A stretch of DNA of 64,000 nucleotides from Stratiolaelaps scimitus (GCA_019614645.1 JABWDB010000012.1:6510001-6574000), one strand, 5' to 3'. Counted from the stretch's first letter, positions 24,596 to 38,045 are shown. Notes: generated by a model from the letters alone, not told the origin. Numbers and translations are program-made.

Positions 24596-25427
24596 GAGCC
24601 AGAAATTGCAACAACAAAATGATTAACAGCAGAGGCAGTAACGACGCCGAGCACAACAATTCGTGGCGAATTTGTGATACGCGAAAGGAAAGTGCGCCTC
24701 AAGCAGACGCTGGCCCAATGGGTGGCAGGGTGCACTGTTTACGGGAGCATGGTCCTACAAGTGTATACCGGACATTGTGGCCCCGTAAGGCTGCCACGGA
24801 CGTGTGGCAAGCTCCGGCCGCGTACATATGTGAGTGTAGAGGCTTGGCATGGGATTCGTCTCGATCGCGCAGTCGGACGCGTTGCAATCCGACATGCATG
24901 CATCCGGTCGGGGCTCGGACCCCCGAACCCCGCCAGATGGCCGGCATTGGCCGGCGAAACCGCGTTAGACGACGCGGCGGGCGGTCTCTCAGCGCATGTT
25001 TAATTCTTCGAGGGAATAGCATCGAGGACATATCTATGTTCCGGCAGAGCTGTCGTTGAGCGTTTGTCGTTGCTCTGCTGCCGTAGACCGATCCCGCGGA
25101 CTAGTCCTGCATTGGTGCTTGTGACGGAGTATTCTCTCATTTATTTGACTCAAGTCAATAGCATTCGGTTTGAGCTCTGTCGGTATCATGACCTGTATAT
25201 AGCGTGGCCGAATGTCCATTTGTGCCGACGAAATTCACAGTCAAGTGGTGGTGATGCGGTATGGTAGATTTGCGGGCGCAAGATTCGTTTCCAGTCGAAT
25301 CGCAGTGGACAGCCTGATCGGATGCCATATGAGAGATGGTTGACAAGAGGGCGGAGCAGGTAGCCAGCCCCTAACCACTGCTGTCCAGTTGCTAAGTGAT
25401 TATGATATCACCCCCCAATTCTAGCGA

Positions 25428-25465
25428 CGACGATGACAACGACAACAAGAACAACAACAACAACT
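25428..25465. repeat. (GAC)/(AAC)n trinucleotide-rich run
   Basis: GACGATGACAACGACAACAAGAACAACAACAACAAC. A similar AAC run is at 21-45. Confidence 0.85.
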
Positions 25466-28421
25466 AGCATTGAGTATTATCGTTCGGGATGATACGATCC
25501 CACGGTTGCTGTCTGTAATTGGATATGCCAACAGTGGTGTGGACCCACTGTCAATGATCGTACAGCTGGTGACCAGTGTACAGGCTCGTCTATGTATGAG
25601 ATGGGGCATGGACGAAATTAGTTAGGTGGCTGAAAGTTGACCAGTGTCTCGTCGAAAGTTACTAATGACAACAACGATGTGAACATAATCGCGGTGGCGG
25701 ACTCCCGCAGATGAAGGCCGCAACCGTTGTCCTCACTTATATCCCCGCTGACAAGTTTGTTTAGGCTCGATCTTGAAAACGCATAGCTTGTGGCAGAACA
25801 CGATGATGAACGCATTGTGCTGGCAGATCCTTGATATCACCTCTGGGAACACCGCGATGATACGATGACAACGACGGCTTGGCATTGGAATAACCTCCAT
25901 TATGGTACTAGAAATCAGTAGTAACAAGGGTAGCAACGGAAGAAGTTGCAGAAGTCACAGAAGCAGCTGTCAACTAACAGAGAGCACCACTGCTGGGATG
26001 AGCTAACTCAGACAAACGTAGTGTCATTATTTTTGCTCATTGAGTGATTCATTCAAATTGATCTTTATTGACGGAACTGCAGTTGTTCAATGCCTACGTT
26101 CTCGTAAGCATAATGTTATAGTAAACATGAATCAGGTCATTCTTCCTAATGCCAAACGAAACATCGGATAATGTATCAGGCATGGACATTATATCAAACC
26201 CTGGTTGGATTGGTTTCATGACTCCGTTGCATCTTCGTGGCCGTTTCGAGATAGCGCTTTTTGTACGAGGAGAGCTGGTTCGTTGAGTGTGTGCACCTCG
26301 GTATCAGGCGCTCGACGGACGCGTTCGTAGACGGCAAGAAATGAGCTGGATTGCGCGTTAAAGAGCACTCCGGATTGAGTCGTACAAACAAACTGGAGTT
26401 GGTGTTGCCCTCGTCCCTGATCCCGCCGCCAAACTGCTGAGGCCCAGCAGCGGCGGGGCAGGGCGGCAGCGCCCTTTGGAGAAATGATTATGGACTGTTG
26501 GACAGGAAACGAGCGACTTCGCGACCTCGTAATGCGGGAGGCGCTCTTGCCCCAGAGGCCCTCGAACGAACTGCACCCCACCCCCGGGAATGGTGAAGGC
26601 TAAAGCCGTGCTAGAGCATACTGGCTTTGCGTTTACATCTGGCGGGTCCTGCAGCGGCACTCGCTGATTCTGTTCCCTTGCCGACGTTTGCTTGCCACTG
26701 GGGTGCCTATGGTAAAATACTACGCGGGGTACGAACCTCTACTGGGGGGATCCTGGCGACGATGTGGGCGAACACGTTCAGAGTTAGTTTGCATCTAGAG
26801 GTTCTCTTAGTCTCCGGCGGGTGCTTTGGGCCGTCGTCTCGTGGCTAAGTCTGCCGCACTGGCGAACGCAAACCCCACTCGTGCGCTGAAGTGCTAGGAG
26901 AGACGTCAGTCGTACTGCGAGTCCATATACGCGTACAGCCTTTCCCTATGAGCTGGATCGTCTAATGTCTTCTCATGTAATGTTTTTGTGGATTCCCCGT
27001 CCCCGGACAAGACTAGACAGTTCTGTGGACGTCGACGGCCAGAAGATGCCTGTGTGTTCGTGTCCACGATGGGGGACGCTGTTGAAAATTGTGTAGTGGT
27101 AAGCAAATGGAAACACTTTCTGCTAGGGTTGAATCGAAGAGCTTCGTATAAACTTGAGTCTACCAGGACTGCTCTTCTAAGTGAGGCCATGAACTCCCTA
27201 TACTATAAGGAATCACCTTAAACCCAGACAGACCTAGACACGACTCAAATGGTGGATTTGCTCCCCGAGTCCCCACAGAAAGGGGTCTGCTCTCGGAGTT
27301 AGAACGCACTGCCTTCTGTTAAGCTTAATATGCTTTTGCCAATCCTTTCCTCCGAGGTGTTCCCCGATACACGTTTCAAGTTGGCTTTCTATTCACACAC
27401 ACGCACACACACGCAAACTCACTAGGTTTCAACCCTCCATATATAGAGCGTGCGAGACCCGCCGCACTGGCTCGGTATATTTACCGGCTACCATGCTATG
27501 TCTGAGAACGCCGTTTTCTCAGCCAACCTAGCCTCTACAAGCGCATATAGAGGCCTGCGTACACACCGTACAGCCAGCGTGGTATGTCAGCTCGTGCAGC
27601 CTGCGCCGTCTACCCGAACACGCGAATGCCGAATAGAGCTGAGGCGAAGCCAGCCAGCCTGCCTGACGCTGGGCTGTTGAAAAAGCTGAAACAACTGGGT
27701 GTCTCGCTGTTACCGCCGGGGTCGTAGCCTCAGCTTATGGACTCATCGACATCATGGAGTCTACCTCTATCCAGTACGTTCATGCTGCTGGTATTGCGCC
27801 GGCTTTGTTCCGACTGAGAAGAAAACAGCAGCAGCCATGGGACGCTATACGTGTCGGCTGGCGGTCTCTGCCGTTGCGCGGACGAGTTGGCTACTTTATA
27901 ATTCATGGCCACTTTGTTGCCTGCCGACTGCCCAGCGCAACGACTTCTTGGGTGCTGGGCGGGGGGGCGCCGGGATCCTCTGCTCTTTCGTCTTTCTCCC
28001 ATCTTCGCCCCAAGAGCACTAGCACTTCTTGAGCTTTCTTTCTCGTTCCGTTTTTCCTTTGACTTTGGTGGCAGGCGTGAGGCCGCCGGTAACAATTCGG
28101 TTGGGCGGGAAAGTCCCTCTCTCGGCTGTGGGGCCTTCGTCGTCAGGGGGCGTGCAGGCCACGTTTCGGGGTAAACCGGCCGCGGTGCCCTGGCCCGCTA
28201 TCCCTCGCCGCCGTTACGCATTCCAGCGTTCTGCCATAGAGGTGCCGGCAAGAACCACCGGCGTCGCTGGCCCCCGGCGCACCGCCTTCGACGGGGCCAC
28301 TCACTGAACTCACTCTCCTGTCCTGCATGCCATGTGCCGTCAGCTCACTGCTGGGCGCCCATGCTGAACGCCAGCCCGCGAAACGAATGGGGTCTGAGAG
28401 TGAGTATACAAATGGAGAGGT

Positions 28422-28441
28422 AGAGAGAGAGAGAGAGAGAA
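28422..28441. repeat. (GA)10 microsatellite
   Basis: Uninterrupted GA run. Confidence 0.9.
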
Positions 28442-29140
28442 ATGCGACGGGGTGGTTGGCTCTGGCGGTCGGTCGACGTTGTGCGGCCGTCACCGTACGT
28501 AAGCCACAACGGACACAACTGCAATACGAAGTAACGTAGTCCACGCAGTCGCAATAGTAGAGCAGGAGTAGCCGCCGCCGCCGCAGATACCGCAACGAGT
28601 CTCCTACGAGTAAAGTAGCTCTTGCGCAAGACGGGGCTGCAGCTCCGCGCGTTCAGCGAGAGCGAGGGAGAGGTAACTCTATCGCTCGTGGATACTGCTA
28701 CTACTCAAGGGTGGCGTTCCGTATTCCATAGTTTTACATCGGATACAAGCTTGTGCCCCGTTTGGGTGAGGGGTGCTATAAGATTCAACAGTACCGGTGC
28801 GCAAAGAGATCGCTGCTGTGCTGCGCAACAATCAAGGCTGTTCCTGAGCGCCGAGCCACTCTTTGCTGATTGACTGTACCAGTAGAGTCTGGTTACCTCA
28901 ACGAACGATGATTAGTACACAGTGAGTACGTCCATGCGTGGTTTTCAGTTGCGCATGATTGGGTTGCACACACGCGCCTGCCTTACCTCTCGATGTGCCT
29001 GGGGTGATACCAACCCAAACCTTTCTGAAGCTCCCCCTAATCCGCCCCGTCGTAGTGCTCTTATGATGGTAGCAGGCTGTTGTCTTTGAGACGGCCAGTC
29101 TGAGATGCAGTTTGCCATAATTGTACGCGAAAGAAAAACA

Positions 29141-29171
29141 AGAAAAAGTGTAAGAAAAAGTGTAAGAAAAG
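29141..29171 (+). repeat. 12-bp tandem repeat, about 2.5 copies
   Basis: The unit AGAAAAAGTGTA repeats at 29141 and 29153 with a partial third copy from 29165. Confidence 0.85.
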
Positions 29172-29352
29172 AAGAATGCAATTCGTACACTGCAATTTGC
29201 CACAGCATTTTGTCAGTTGAACTCCGCAAGGATGAGACCCCTTAACATGCCGCGACCCCACGCGCGAGATTACCCCGTCTCTGCGTGTGCTTCATTTTCT
29301 TCCGCCTTGACACTGCTGAGGAATTGCCAAAAAGGCCAACGGCAAGCGATGC

Positions 29353-29382
29353 GAAGATCCCCAATGTGAAGATCCCCAATCC
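29353..29382 (+). repeat. 15-bp tandem duplication
   Basis: GAAGATCCCCAAT occurs at 29353 and again at 29368, with a period of 15. Confidence 0.9.
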
Positions 29383-29976
29383 GGACGCGCCTATCGCTCA
29401 GCGCCTATCATCGCTAAGCCAGCATATCCCAGCAGCCCGAGGGGTGGTGTGATCCAGCATGCAGCAGCTGTCCCCAAGCGGGATGAAGAACTTGGATCTC
29501 TCTCTTCTGCGAGACGACCTGCTCCCTTCCGCTATGTAAGTTCGCGAGTGGTGTGGTCCCGGGGCCGCGACGATGACTCTCGCTGCATCCTCGAGAACCT
29601 CCTGTGCTGCGAGTTTCCCGAAGGAGCTCCAGGAAGTGGATTGGGGTGAGTGGTGGCAGTGGGCGAACGGGGCCACGCAACTTGCTTTCCCGGATAGGCT
29701 GCCCCCCGCGGCAGCCAGCGCGAAAGGCCGATCTCGTGTAGCGTAAACGTTGCTTACATTGGTAGCGTCATTCTAGAAGCGGCAGAGCAGGCTAGCAGGA
29801 GTACTAGCGAGGAAAGGATATGCGCGCCGAACAAACCCGAGGTTGGGGTGCTGTTGCCCCGGGTAGCCAGCGCGTCGGCTTGAGAGTACGCGAACGGGTT
29901 TCGGCGACGCGGAACTTCCGGAAGGAAGTGCCGTCCCCTGAGAGAGAGATAGAGGGGAGACGACTGGAGATAGAAA

Positions 29977-29995
29977 ATATATATATATATATATA
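29977..29995. repeat. (TA)9 microsatellite beside a GA-rich tract
   Basis: The TA run is preceded by GAGAGAGATAGAG (from 29940) and followed by GTGGTAGAGAGAGAGCG. Confidence 0.9.
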
Positions 29996-30241
29996 GTGGT
30001 AGAGAGAGAGCGAAAGCGAGTCATAGAGGTCACGCATATGCCCAACAGCCTCCTTGGCAAGAAGCGCCGAGAAGGAGCAGACGCACTAAACAGTATTACG
30101 GGATACGTCACATGGACAGGAGTCGCTCGGTCGTAATGGCGTGACTGACGTGACAGTCGTTACTGTGTCCTTTGTGTATATATGTATTCTCGCTCGTGAG
30201 CGTTCGTATGTGTGTAATTGATTAGGGACATACGCTTGTTG

Positions 30242-30244
30242 CTG

Positions 30245-30276
<32 letters not shown>

Positions 30277-30281
30277 CAGTA
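30242..30281. repeat. Perfect 40-bp palindrome around a (TA)n core
   Basis: CTGCTA at 30242-30247 and TAGCAG at 30276-30281 flank an uninterrupted alternating TA run, so the full 40 bp equals its own reverse complement. The non-TA ends make it more than an ordinary (TA)n array. It could extrude as a cruciform or hairpin. Confidence 0.9.
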
Positions 30282-30282
30282 T

Positions 30283-30306
30283 CAACCCATATATATGGAT
30301 TGATCA
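30283..30306. repeat. 24-bp palindrome with one mismatch, next to the 40-bp palindrome
   Basis: ATCAACCC at 30283-30290 and GGATTGAT at 30299-30306 flank ATATATAT. All pairs match except one (30288 with 30301). It begins two bases after the 40-bp palindrome ends. Confidence 0.8.
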
Positions 30307-30324
30307 AGACAGCAACGAAGTACT

Positions 30325-30372
30325 CTGTTATAATTTCCCAGGGTGACTCACAGCCAACATTTAGCGCACTAT
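30325..30372 (+). repeat. Short dispersed repeat C, copy 1
   Basis: TGACTCACAGCCAACATTTA at 30346-30365 matches 48223-48242 at 19 of 20 positions. The similarity extends upstream weakly (ACTCT.TTA.., TTTC/TTTTCAGG). It lies 40 nt right of a TA palindrome. It is probably a fragment of an interspersed element; the type cannot be told. Confidence 0.5.
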
Positions 30373-30452
30373 GCTGCCTTCGCAATTACTATATATAATG
30401 ATTGATGGGGCTGTTGTAGGCTGATGTTTTTTGTTTGTTACATAATATATTA

Positions 30453-30476
30453 GTATTATTATTATTATGATGATGA
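30453..30476. repeat. (ATT)n/(ATG)n trinucleotide run
   Basis: AGTATTATTATTATTATGATGATG. Confidence 0.85.
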
Positions 30477-33117
30477 AACATGTAACGTCGTTCTCGTGCT
30501 TCGGAGGTTGATCTCTGGTTAGCTGCATCCCATGTCCAGTATGACACGAGTTGCCTATGCGACAATATCAGAACATTGGTATGGATAATATATTTGTAAC
30601 TAAAAGCAAAACTAGAGGGTCATGATTTGAAAAACCATAAACGAGTTCAATACTAAAAGCTACAGAGTCCGTGGAGATCGTGGTATAATAATAGCAATAA
30701 GAATCAATATGACATTAATTGAGCTGAAATTGCCCTTAAAATGTAACTTCCTATCATCTGCAAAACCTTTTGAATGGCGCAATGAACTCCCTCTCAACTA
30801 ACGTATGCGTCTTCCTGTTTTACAGGTAAGGGACAGCTGCAAAGAGGTGTACATGCGCACTTCATTGAGACCCCACAAGGACATAGCAACAGAAGAGCCG
30901 TATCGAGGTATTCAATTAGTAGAAATAAAACTGGACAGTACAGCGGTACTTCGAACGATCTCCCAAGCGACTATCTCATAAACATAACATGGACAGCTTC
31001 GGTGCATTCGGCTATGCGGCTCACGAGCGAATTGTTTGTATGCCAAATCATTGCCTCGTTTCACGTGCGCTATATGGAAAGTGCGAAAAATATGGAATTT
31101 CTCGATGCTTACACATCGCACCTGCATCAAAGAGTACATCTTGCGGTTAGCCGCAACGCGAGTAGATTGATCCTGCTAAAGTCTCTCCCGCCTTCCCGAC
31201 TCTCGCTAGTGTTCTTCGACAGAGGTGACCTTGACTTATCGAATCAGCAAATAGCCTGCTAGTTTGTCCTTCATTCGTTGAGGTTTAAGAAGTTGGGCAA
31301 GCCTCGCGATTGCAGAGGACGAGAGAACGTCTCGGACACGCCAGCGAATGATGTAGGAGACCTCACGATGGAACACGTCTGGAAAGGGGCGCAGCGCGTC
31401 GGGAATACGATGAAAGAGGCGCCGTTCCAGCGGTGGCCGGCCCAGTGCACAGCGGGAACTGGCAGAGCGAGAACATCGTCAAGACGTCAAGCGAAGCCGA
31501 CCAAGGCGAGGAACAGTTTCAGAGCAGAGGCGTTCCTGAGAGTAAATTATCTGTGAAAAGGAAGGGCTCTCTAAGTACGACGACTGTCTCGAACATGGCC
31601 GCTCGCCCCATGGAGACCCACTCCCAGACCCCACCACGTAGAAGCAACTGTCCCGGCCAACGCACAAGTCGATGTCGGCCGTCTGCGGCGTCGCTAGGTT
31701 GTACTCGACACTTGGACAACGTCGAGGAGAGAAACGGAAAAAGAAACTCAAACAGATTTCACTGGTCAGAGAGGGATGTATTGTAATATAGTGCAGAGAT
31801 TGAATTTGGCTGGAGAGAGTTTTAAACGAGTGCTTTTTGTCCGTTAGAGGACACAGTGCTCTCACGCATTTGAGTGGCAGCAAGGGATATGAGGCACACG
31901 GCGGTGTAAAACGCTCGTGGAAGTTCGCAATGCTTTCATCACGTATTACAACATGTTTCTATACGAGTGCTTTGTGTGTGTGTGTGGATGCATTTGTTTA
32001 TTCGAAACGATTCGGTCGCTTTCACCGTGTGTTTAATTCGAAGGCGCGGCTAAACCCTTCATAGTTGTTTAGTGCTCTCAAGGAGGAACCAGAAATAAAA
32101 GCGAGACGACAAAAAGGCACCGTCTCCCCGCCCAAACTACAGGTAGCCAGCGTTAGCCGTGCCATGGAGTTTCCGAGAGGCGAAATCGTAAGTTTCCGGT
32201 TGAAACTTCAACTGGCAGTCTCGCATACCTGTGACGAAAACGTGTAAGAGTACAGGTGGGCAAAATCTTATGAAAATCGATCCCAAATTCGTCGTAACGG
32301 ATTGCTCACAACAGGCTACGAGAGAGAGAGAGACAGAGAGTGAGGAAGGTTGGTGGTACAGGTGTGCGAATTTTGGGCACGAGGACAGTCGAGTCGACTG
32401 AAATAAAATGATACAATGTATCACATAAACAGTCGTCTACATACCCTACATTAGTCAGTATGTAAAACCTACCAAAATAACGGTTTACCAAAAATCCATT
32501 TAATGGGACCGCAGATTAATAAATGCCTAAGAAGCAGTATCGTCGTTGCCGCTTCGTCGGCTGAAGGCCTCACACTAAACGAGCTCGGGAGCGCCGGCCC
32601 AGCCCCGATAACACGCCATCTATTTATATATAGATACGCGTCTTCCCTTATGAGGTGAACACATTCTGATAAAATGTGCGATCGATTTCTAGCCAATGTA
32701 TTTCAGACACTGTGTATTATATAAGTACAATTGCAGCAGACCGAAACGCAATCACATCGTGTCTATGCCGTCAATGCTATAAAGGTTAATGCTCTCAATG
32801 TCACAATATTGGCGGGGCACTGTGACCATTGTACGCCCGGCGCTCAGCGTTTGTATTCTATAGATTCTCCCGGGAAGCAAGTGTCCATGCCGCTGCCTCA
32901 ACGAGCGACGCACATCGCTCAGGAGATTTGTGGATTGAATGAATCCAACGTGTGGCAGATGACTGGCTCTGTGTGCTACTATGATTCGAATGAAATGGTT
33001 CTGCCTGCGAAGGGCCGAAGGCCCGAGAGGCCCCTGGGGCTATGACAGGCCCGTCAGGCTGCACCCCACTGGCAATAACGGAGGAATGAAGTGTCTTGTA
33101 GGAGCAATTCGGCCCCG

Positions 33118-33141
33118 ACCTACCTACCTACCTACCTACCT
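33118..33141 (+). repeat. (ACCT)n microsatellite
   Basis: About five consecutive ACCT units, ending in TAACCTG. Confidence 0.9.
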
Positions 33142-33241
33142 AACCTGCGCACGGGTCAACAATTTTCTCTCCTTGCTCTGCAATGCTCATCCAATTGATC
33201 TTCCATTGAGGTTTTCCAATTTGGAACTCACCGCAATGTAT

Positions 33242-33280
33242 TTCTCTCGGTCTCTCTCCCTCTCTCGCTCTCTCTCGTCT
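33242..33280. repeat. CT-rich microsatellite
   Basis: TCTCTCGGTCTCTCTCCCTCTCTCGCTCTCTCTCG. Confidence 0.85.
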
Positions 33281-33369
33281 CATATAATTCTGTTTTTTCT
33301 CATGATACATAATATAACTTTGATACATTCGTCTATACATATGTAGAGTGTGAAATAAATTATGATAAC

Positions 33370-33465
33370 GTGACATGTACGAGAACCTCTTAAGCAATGT
33401 GAAAATTGAAGTTCCTTTAATTCAACATCAATAAAACATTATTTACTATTTACCTTTTTGACACT
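33370..33465 (+). mobile_element. SINE family B, diverged copy lacking the tRNA head
   Basis: The order of matches to 49250-49320 is the same: GTGACAT, GAG, CTTAAGCA, TGT(G/A)AAAATTG, AG(T/C)TCCTTTAAT, CAATAAA, then TTTACCTTTTTGACAC in place of the CCTTTA tail. Point differences and small insertions are spread along it, and no B box precedes it, so it appears 5'-truncated and old. Confidence 0.5.
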
Positions 33466-34124
33466 ATGAATCGAATATGTTCTTTGACATGTGTACACGG
33501 AGCGCCCATCTAATATAAAATACAACTAATCGGACGCATGCTTCGCGCTCTCATCCCGTGTAGTATACGTCAATTTCGTAAACGTGACCGCTGAGGGTTT
33601 AAAATAGGGGTTTTTTGCGTTTTTGATGCGGATCTTCGTTGTCGTTGCTTTTTTGTCGTTTCGTCCTTCAAACCTATGGAAGGATTACTCGCTACGGCGG
33701 AGCGCGATGAACACTGAACGCCACAGAGGAAGGAATATTTGCTTTCCGAGTATCGTAAGGAGACACGCATGCCGCGTTCACATTCGCGACATAACCTCAA
33801 TTCGAAGAAACCAGAACCGAAACTATAACATAAGCTGTCAAGTGCAATGGAATACAACTCATGATTAGAATCATGGTGTTCAGTATCCATGAATACAGTT
33901 CCTCCAGCAAGAGTCACATTGGGAAGTGTCATCATGCGATATTACACGATGGGTGGCCCCAACGTGGACAGGCGATGGCCAGGGCCAGCAAGAAGCATTC
34001 CGACGCGTCGTAAGCTCGCCGAGCGAAAATATGGATGAGAATGAGTGCTACAACAGGAAAGACACTGCTAGGGATAACGGTACCCATAGAAAATCTTCCT
34101 TCTCGATGAGAAATTAGTGGCGGG

Positions 34125-34159
34125 AAGAGAGAGAGAGAGAGAGATAGAGAGAGGTAGAG
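34125..34159. repeat. (GA)n microsatellite, interrupted
   Basis: GA run with GATAGAGAGAGGTAGAG end. Confidence 0.9.
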
Positions 34160-34476
34160 CAGGCAAGTCTACTACATAGGCCTGACAATATGTCTTCTTG
34201 GCTAGCCTCGGTATCTCGTGTTTATGTTTCGTCATCCCGTTCGCCGCCCGCGCTTGCACGATCCCCCTGTTTGCTCGACCGAACGAGAGATGGAACGAGA
34301 TCACATAGCATTGCTACAATTACACCAGCGGTAGATGGGGAACGGACGCTGCAATTATAGCAGATGCCTGCCGCCTTGCGGTCGTGGGCTTCGGTGGGCT
34401 CTCTGGCGGCTTTCGGCTGGACTTTCGGTCGGGCATGCTGAGCCGGCGAGCAGCCGGCACGAATGAATGCCACGGC

Positions 34477-34492
34477 ATATATATATATATAA
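34477..34492. repeat. (TA)8 microsatellite
   Basis: Uninterrupted alternating TA. Confidence 0.85.
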
Positions 34493-37400
34493 GTCGCAAT
34501 ATAGCTCTGTGTGTTCACCGCATGCCTCCGAGGCTTCCAGAAGACAGGGTCTCTCTTCCCAGGGGAAGCACTAGGGTCATTCTTTCGCTGTGTTGGCACG
34601 AATCCCGGAACGTTCGCAGTCTTGCGCTAGCCAGCTAGCCAACCAGCGACTCGGCGACTTTATTCCGGCATTACTTCATCGGTGACGAAGTCGTGCCGCG
34701 TCGAGCGGGATCTTCCCCACAAACGGAGGCGTTCATGCGGGACATGCATTTATTAGGAATACCCACACATCCATGCAGCCACAAGGACAACACGCATGCG
34801 CAGCATACGCCCGCAGAGTCTCGAACGAACGTGCCACCATCCTCCCATGTACACGGCGCGTTTCCAGCGAAGGCTGAGCTAGCCGCGGATCGGCCATCTA
34901 TACATTAGCCTCAGGCTCGCTCGCCACTGAGTTCCTATGGATGATGGGGGCGGCGGGGGCGGCAGCAGCAGCGTCAGCAGGACGGTGATAGCTAATGGCG
35001 AGCGACTCGCCTCTCCCTTAGCGGAGTATCGTCGCCAGCATGACACTGAGATGTATCTACAGTTACGCTCGGGGACGTATACAATATTTATTGTGTGTAT
35101 GTAGGAGTCTGGATAATGTGGGAAGACGCTGAAAATATCAATGACGACAGGATATTTAAGAGTGGACGACAAGTGGCACTGTACGACAGCGGGGTGGGTA
35201 GTTGGCAGCTGGTAGCGATGGGAAAAACGGCTCGGGGAAATTTGTGTTTCATTGCCATTGTGCATTACGCAAGGTGCGGTAGAGAGAAGGCTTGGGAAAC
35301 GCATAGAGCTGGACATGGGACACAATTTACGCTGTCTGTAACACAGATAAGGGATTGCCATAAGCAGGTGTCAGTAATGCCACAACGAAGACGCACCAGC
35401 GGATGAGCGAGCCAAGCATTCTGCAACGGGAATAGCGGAATCAGTAATTATGTCAGGAGTCATTAGCGACGTTTCTTCGACGAATATTTCCTGTATGCTG
35501 TTGTTGTAGACATCCGAGTAATCAAGAGCAGGTGACCTTTAGCAAAAGGAGACGATAACTGGGCTTGCCAACTCGAGGGATTGAATGATGCCTTGGATCT
35601 GAGGGAAATATCCATCATCGGTCCACTCACATGACTAACGTGTGTACACCCCGGAATTACCACTTCTTTCAAAACAGTTAGACTAGCACATAGTTGCTTC
35701 GCATGCTTGTCTATGCCTTTGTGTACGGTCAAGTGGTATCCGTGCGTCTGAAGAAAATGTCCTCCTCTAGGCCAGAAAAAATTCACCAATTTATCCGATA
35801 GCAGTTTATACCAGGTCGCCCGTATGATACACAGTAGCTAACGCATTTTAGACCCAATATTGGAGTCGACGTTTAGATATTGATATCTATCCATAATACC
35901 GCCCTTTGGAGTGGACGTGGGGTTTCCCATCGTCGGGTTGCTCTTCTTGTTGTCATGTATACCGAAAGGTTCAGCGAGTGCTGCTGTAAGCCTCCGTTAC
36001 TTCCACAGCTTCGTCTAGGTCTACCCAAAGAGCCCCCAAGGCATCCGTCTCCCCGTTACTCCGGTGAGAGTGTGCTGCAACGGCCAAGGAAGAGCCTCCT
36101 TTACCTCCCTCGATGCCTGTACGGCTACTTGATGCCTTTGAGTTCGTAGGCGCTAAGGCGGGCGCCAACTCACGAGTTCCGAGCTCCTTCTACTGTACGT
36201 ATGTATGCGTCTGTTCAGCTCGCTCTCGCGCAGCTCACCATGTCTTTTTGTGACATCCTATCGATGGGTAGCCGAAGCATGTCACCGAGGACCGATCTGC
36301 TGGTACGCATCGAGGTCGCGCATCTGCCATCGACCTTTCATCATAAGCGGCTTACGCTTGTAAGCCTTGTGCGCGTTGTGTCGCGTCATCGTCGAAGACG
36401 ATGGGGTACTTTGCACGTCGTCGCTCCGCGACGGCGCCGCAACTAAAGCAGACGGGCGTCCACGGAGAGGGACATGGATGATATCTCACAGCCCATCAGC
36501 GTCCGTGTCGAGACCCGTGGCTGGCCCTTCAATGACGACGTGGCCGTGACCTGTCACAGTGGTCACAACGCCAACGACGGTTGCCGACGGCGGTGGCGGT
36601 AGCGTACTAGAGGTGCAGCTACCGACGGAGGAGGCGGCTGGAAGACGCAGGACGCCTTAGACAGACGTCGGCCCCCTCTCTATCCAACAACAGTTGGCTC
36701 GCTGACATCGCCGATGAACAGCGCAGCATGCTCCGTGCCTCCCCTGTCAACGAGCCGAGGCCGCTATCGCCTTCTCCCGAACCTTCTCAACCGAATAAAC
36801 TCCTTGCACTGGAGCTCCCGACAACGAGACGAACCTTGGGCGAGGAAGGCAGTGAGAGTCAGGGAAAATATCCTGATGTAGGCCCAAGGCGGGGCGCGAC
36901 TATATATGAGGACCTATCCTTAGTAGCAGTTGTTCCATTCCAGCTATTCATGATAAAAGCGGCAAGGAGTCCGATGAACAGAGTCCAACGAACGGCGTAA
37001 AGTCTCGAGACGTAAATCCATGAAGTTTTGGTACGTGTGCGTCTGCGTATGTATCAAACGGGTCTGTTTGTCTAGCGTGTCTTGTGCTATCTATTGGTTG
37101 CTATCGAGGAAACGGGTGTTGGATACCAACGCCGTACGTTGGCTTGAGGCGCGAGCCATCAGGACGACGTGGGTGTGTTGGGCGTCTGCGGTTTCGGCGA
37201 TGATGGAGGGAGACATTGGCAGCTGATGACGTCCAGTAAGCTCGTATAAGGGCGTGGGGCAGAGAAGCGAGCCGTCGGACACCACGTGTCGAGACTTTCG
37301 AAGAATATACGGGAAGATGGGGAGAATCGTCGTTTGGGTCCGTTTTCTGACAGCAAACACCAGCGGGACGAGACCAAGTCTGACGAACGTTGCTTGCGCC

Positions 37401-37989
37401 GATGAGAGATCCGATGGTGTCGATAAGGGGGGCGACACATCGAACGTGTGGGAGTTTCCGAGAGGCAACGGTGGCATTGATGGTAAGCATGACGATATGA
37501 TCATTCAGCTGGCTTGGCATTTGGCTTAGCTGGTGCGTGGTCCTCTTAGGAAGTCGGTGAAGGCATTCGGAAGAAAGCTATCCAAGAGACGAGCTGAAGT
37601 GTCAGAATTTGAATATTTGCGCCTTTAATGTCGCGCAGCGTAGCGGGCAGTGGGGGTGCCGATTGCCGATTACGCGGAGTTCCAAACCGATACGTTGCTG
37701 ACTTTGCAGTGGACGTAAACAATCGCTTCGAGTCTGTTAAATCTCTACGAGACGACGAGAAATGGTTAAGTTAGTGCATGCATTTTGTAGTATTCCAAGT
37801 ACGTCGCCTGAATCTGCTGAGTCAAAAGTAGCCGAAATATTGTAAAATTCACATTATCCGTGTAACAAAAAAGTTTAATCCGAGTAAAAAGCGATAATTC
37901 ATTTTGAGCTGGGTGAAGTGCTCTCATGTGTTTCTTATGTCCGGACATTATTTGGCATCCGACTGGGACAAGTACTTAATTCTTTTTTT

Positions 37990-38045
37990 CTGGTCGACCC
38001 TCAGCTGTTCTTCCCGAAGTGTGCGCCTCACTGCTGGGTACAGTA
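37990..38045 (-). mobile_element. SINE family A, 3'-end fragment
   Basis: A third exact occurrence of ACCCTCAGCTGTTC (37997-38010) follows a T-rich stretch, as in the copies at 2.6 and 52.4 kb. Similarity fades after about 40 nt. It is too short to prove common descent alone, but the exact 14-mer in the same flanking context makes a truncated copy likely. A weaker match, GACCCTCAGCC, lies at 59511-59521. Confidence 0.4.

Larger units (their letters stand above)
23630..29940. other. No gene recognised; GC-rich blocks 23.9-25.0 and 27.5-28.7 kb
   Basis: The + frame 23920-24522 (200 codons) is Arg/Gly/Ala-rich and ends near a CAG run; no domain is recognised. AT-richer sequence at 25.0-27.4 kb has nothing identified. 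Two short tandem repeats (29141, 29353) and a (GA)10 run (28422) are listed separately. Confidence 0.5.
30376..37989. other. No gene recognised; contains one old SINE tail
   Basis: Mostly AT-richer from 30.4 to 34.0 kb, with CT/GA microsatellites and the ACCT run at 33118. The diverged SINE B copy is at 33370-33465. 35.9-37.5 kb is GC-richer, with overlapping frames on both strands and no recognisable domain. Confidence 0.5.

Noticed and set aside
36470..36590. Stretch translating to VRVETRGWPFNDDVAVTC, faintly Ig-like
   Set aside because: Single short match without a second cysteine strand or acceptor/donor context.
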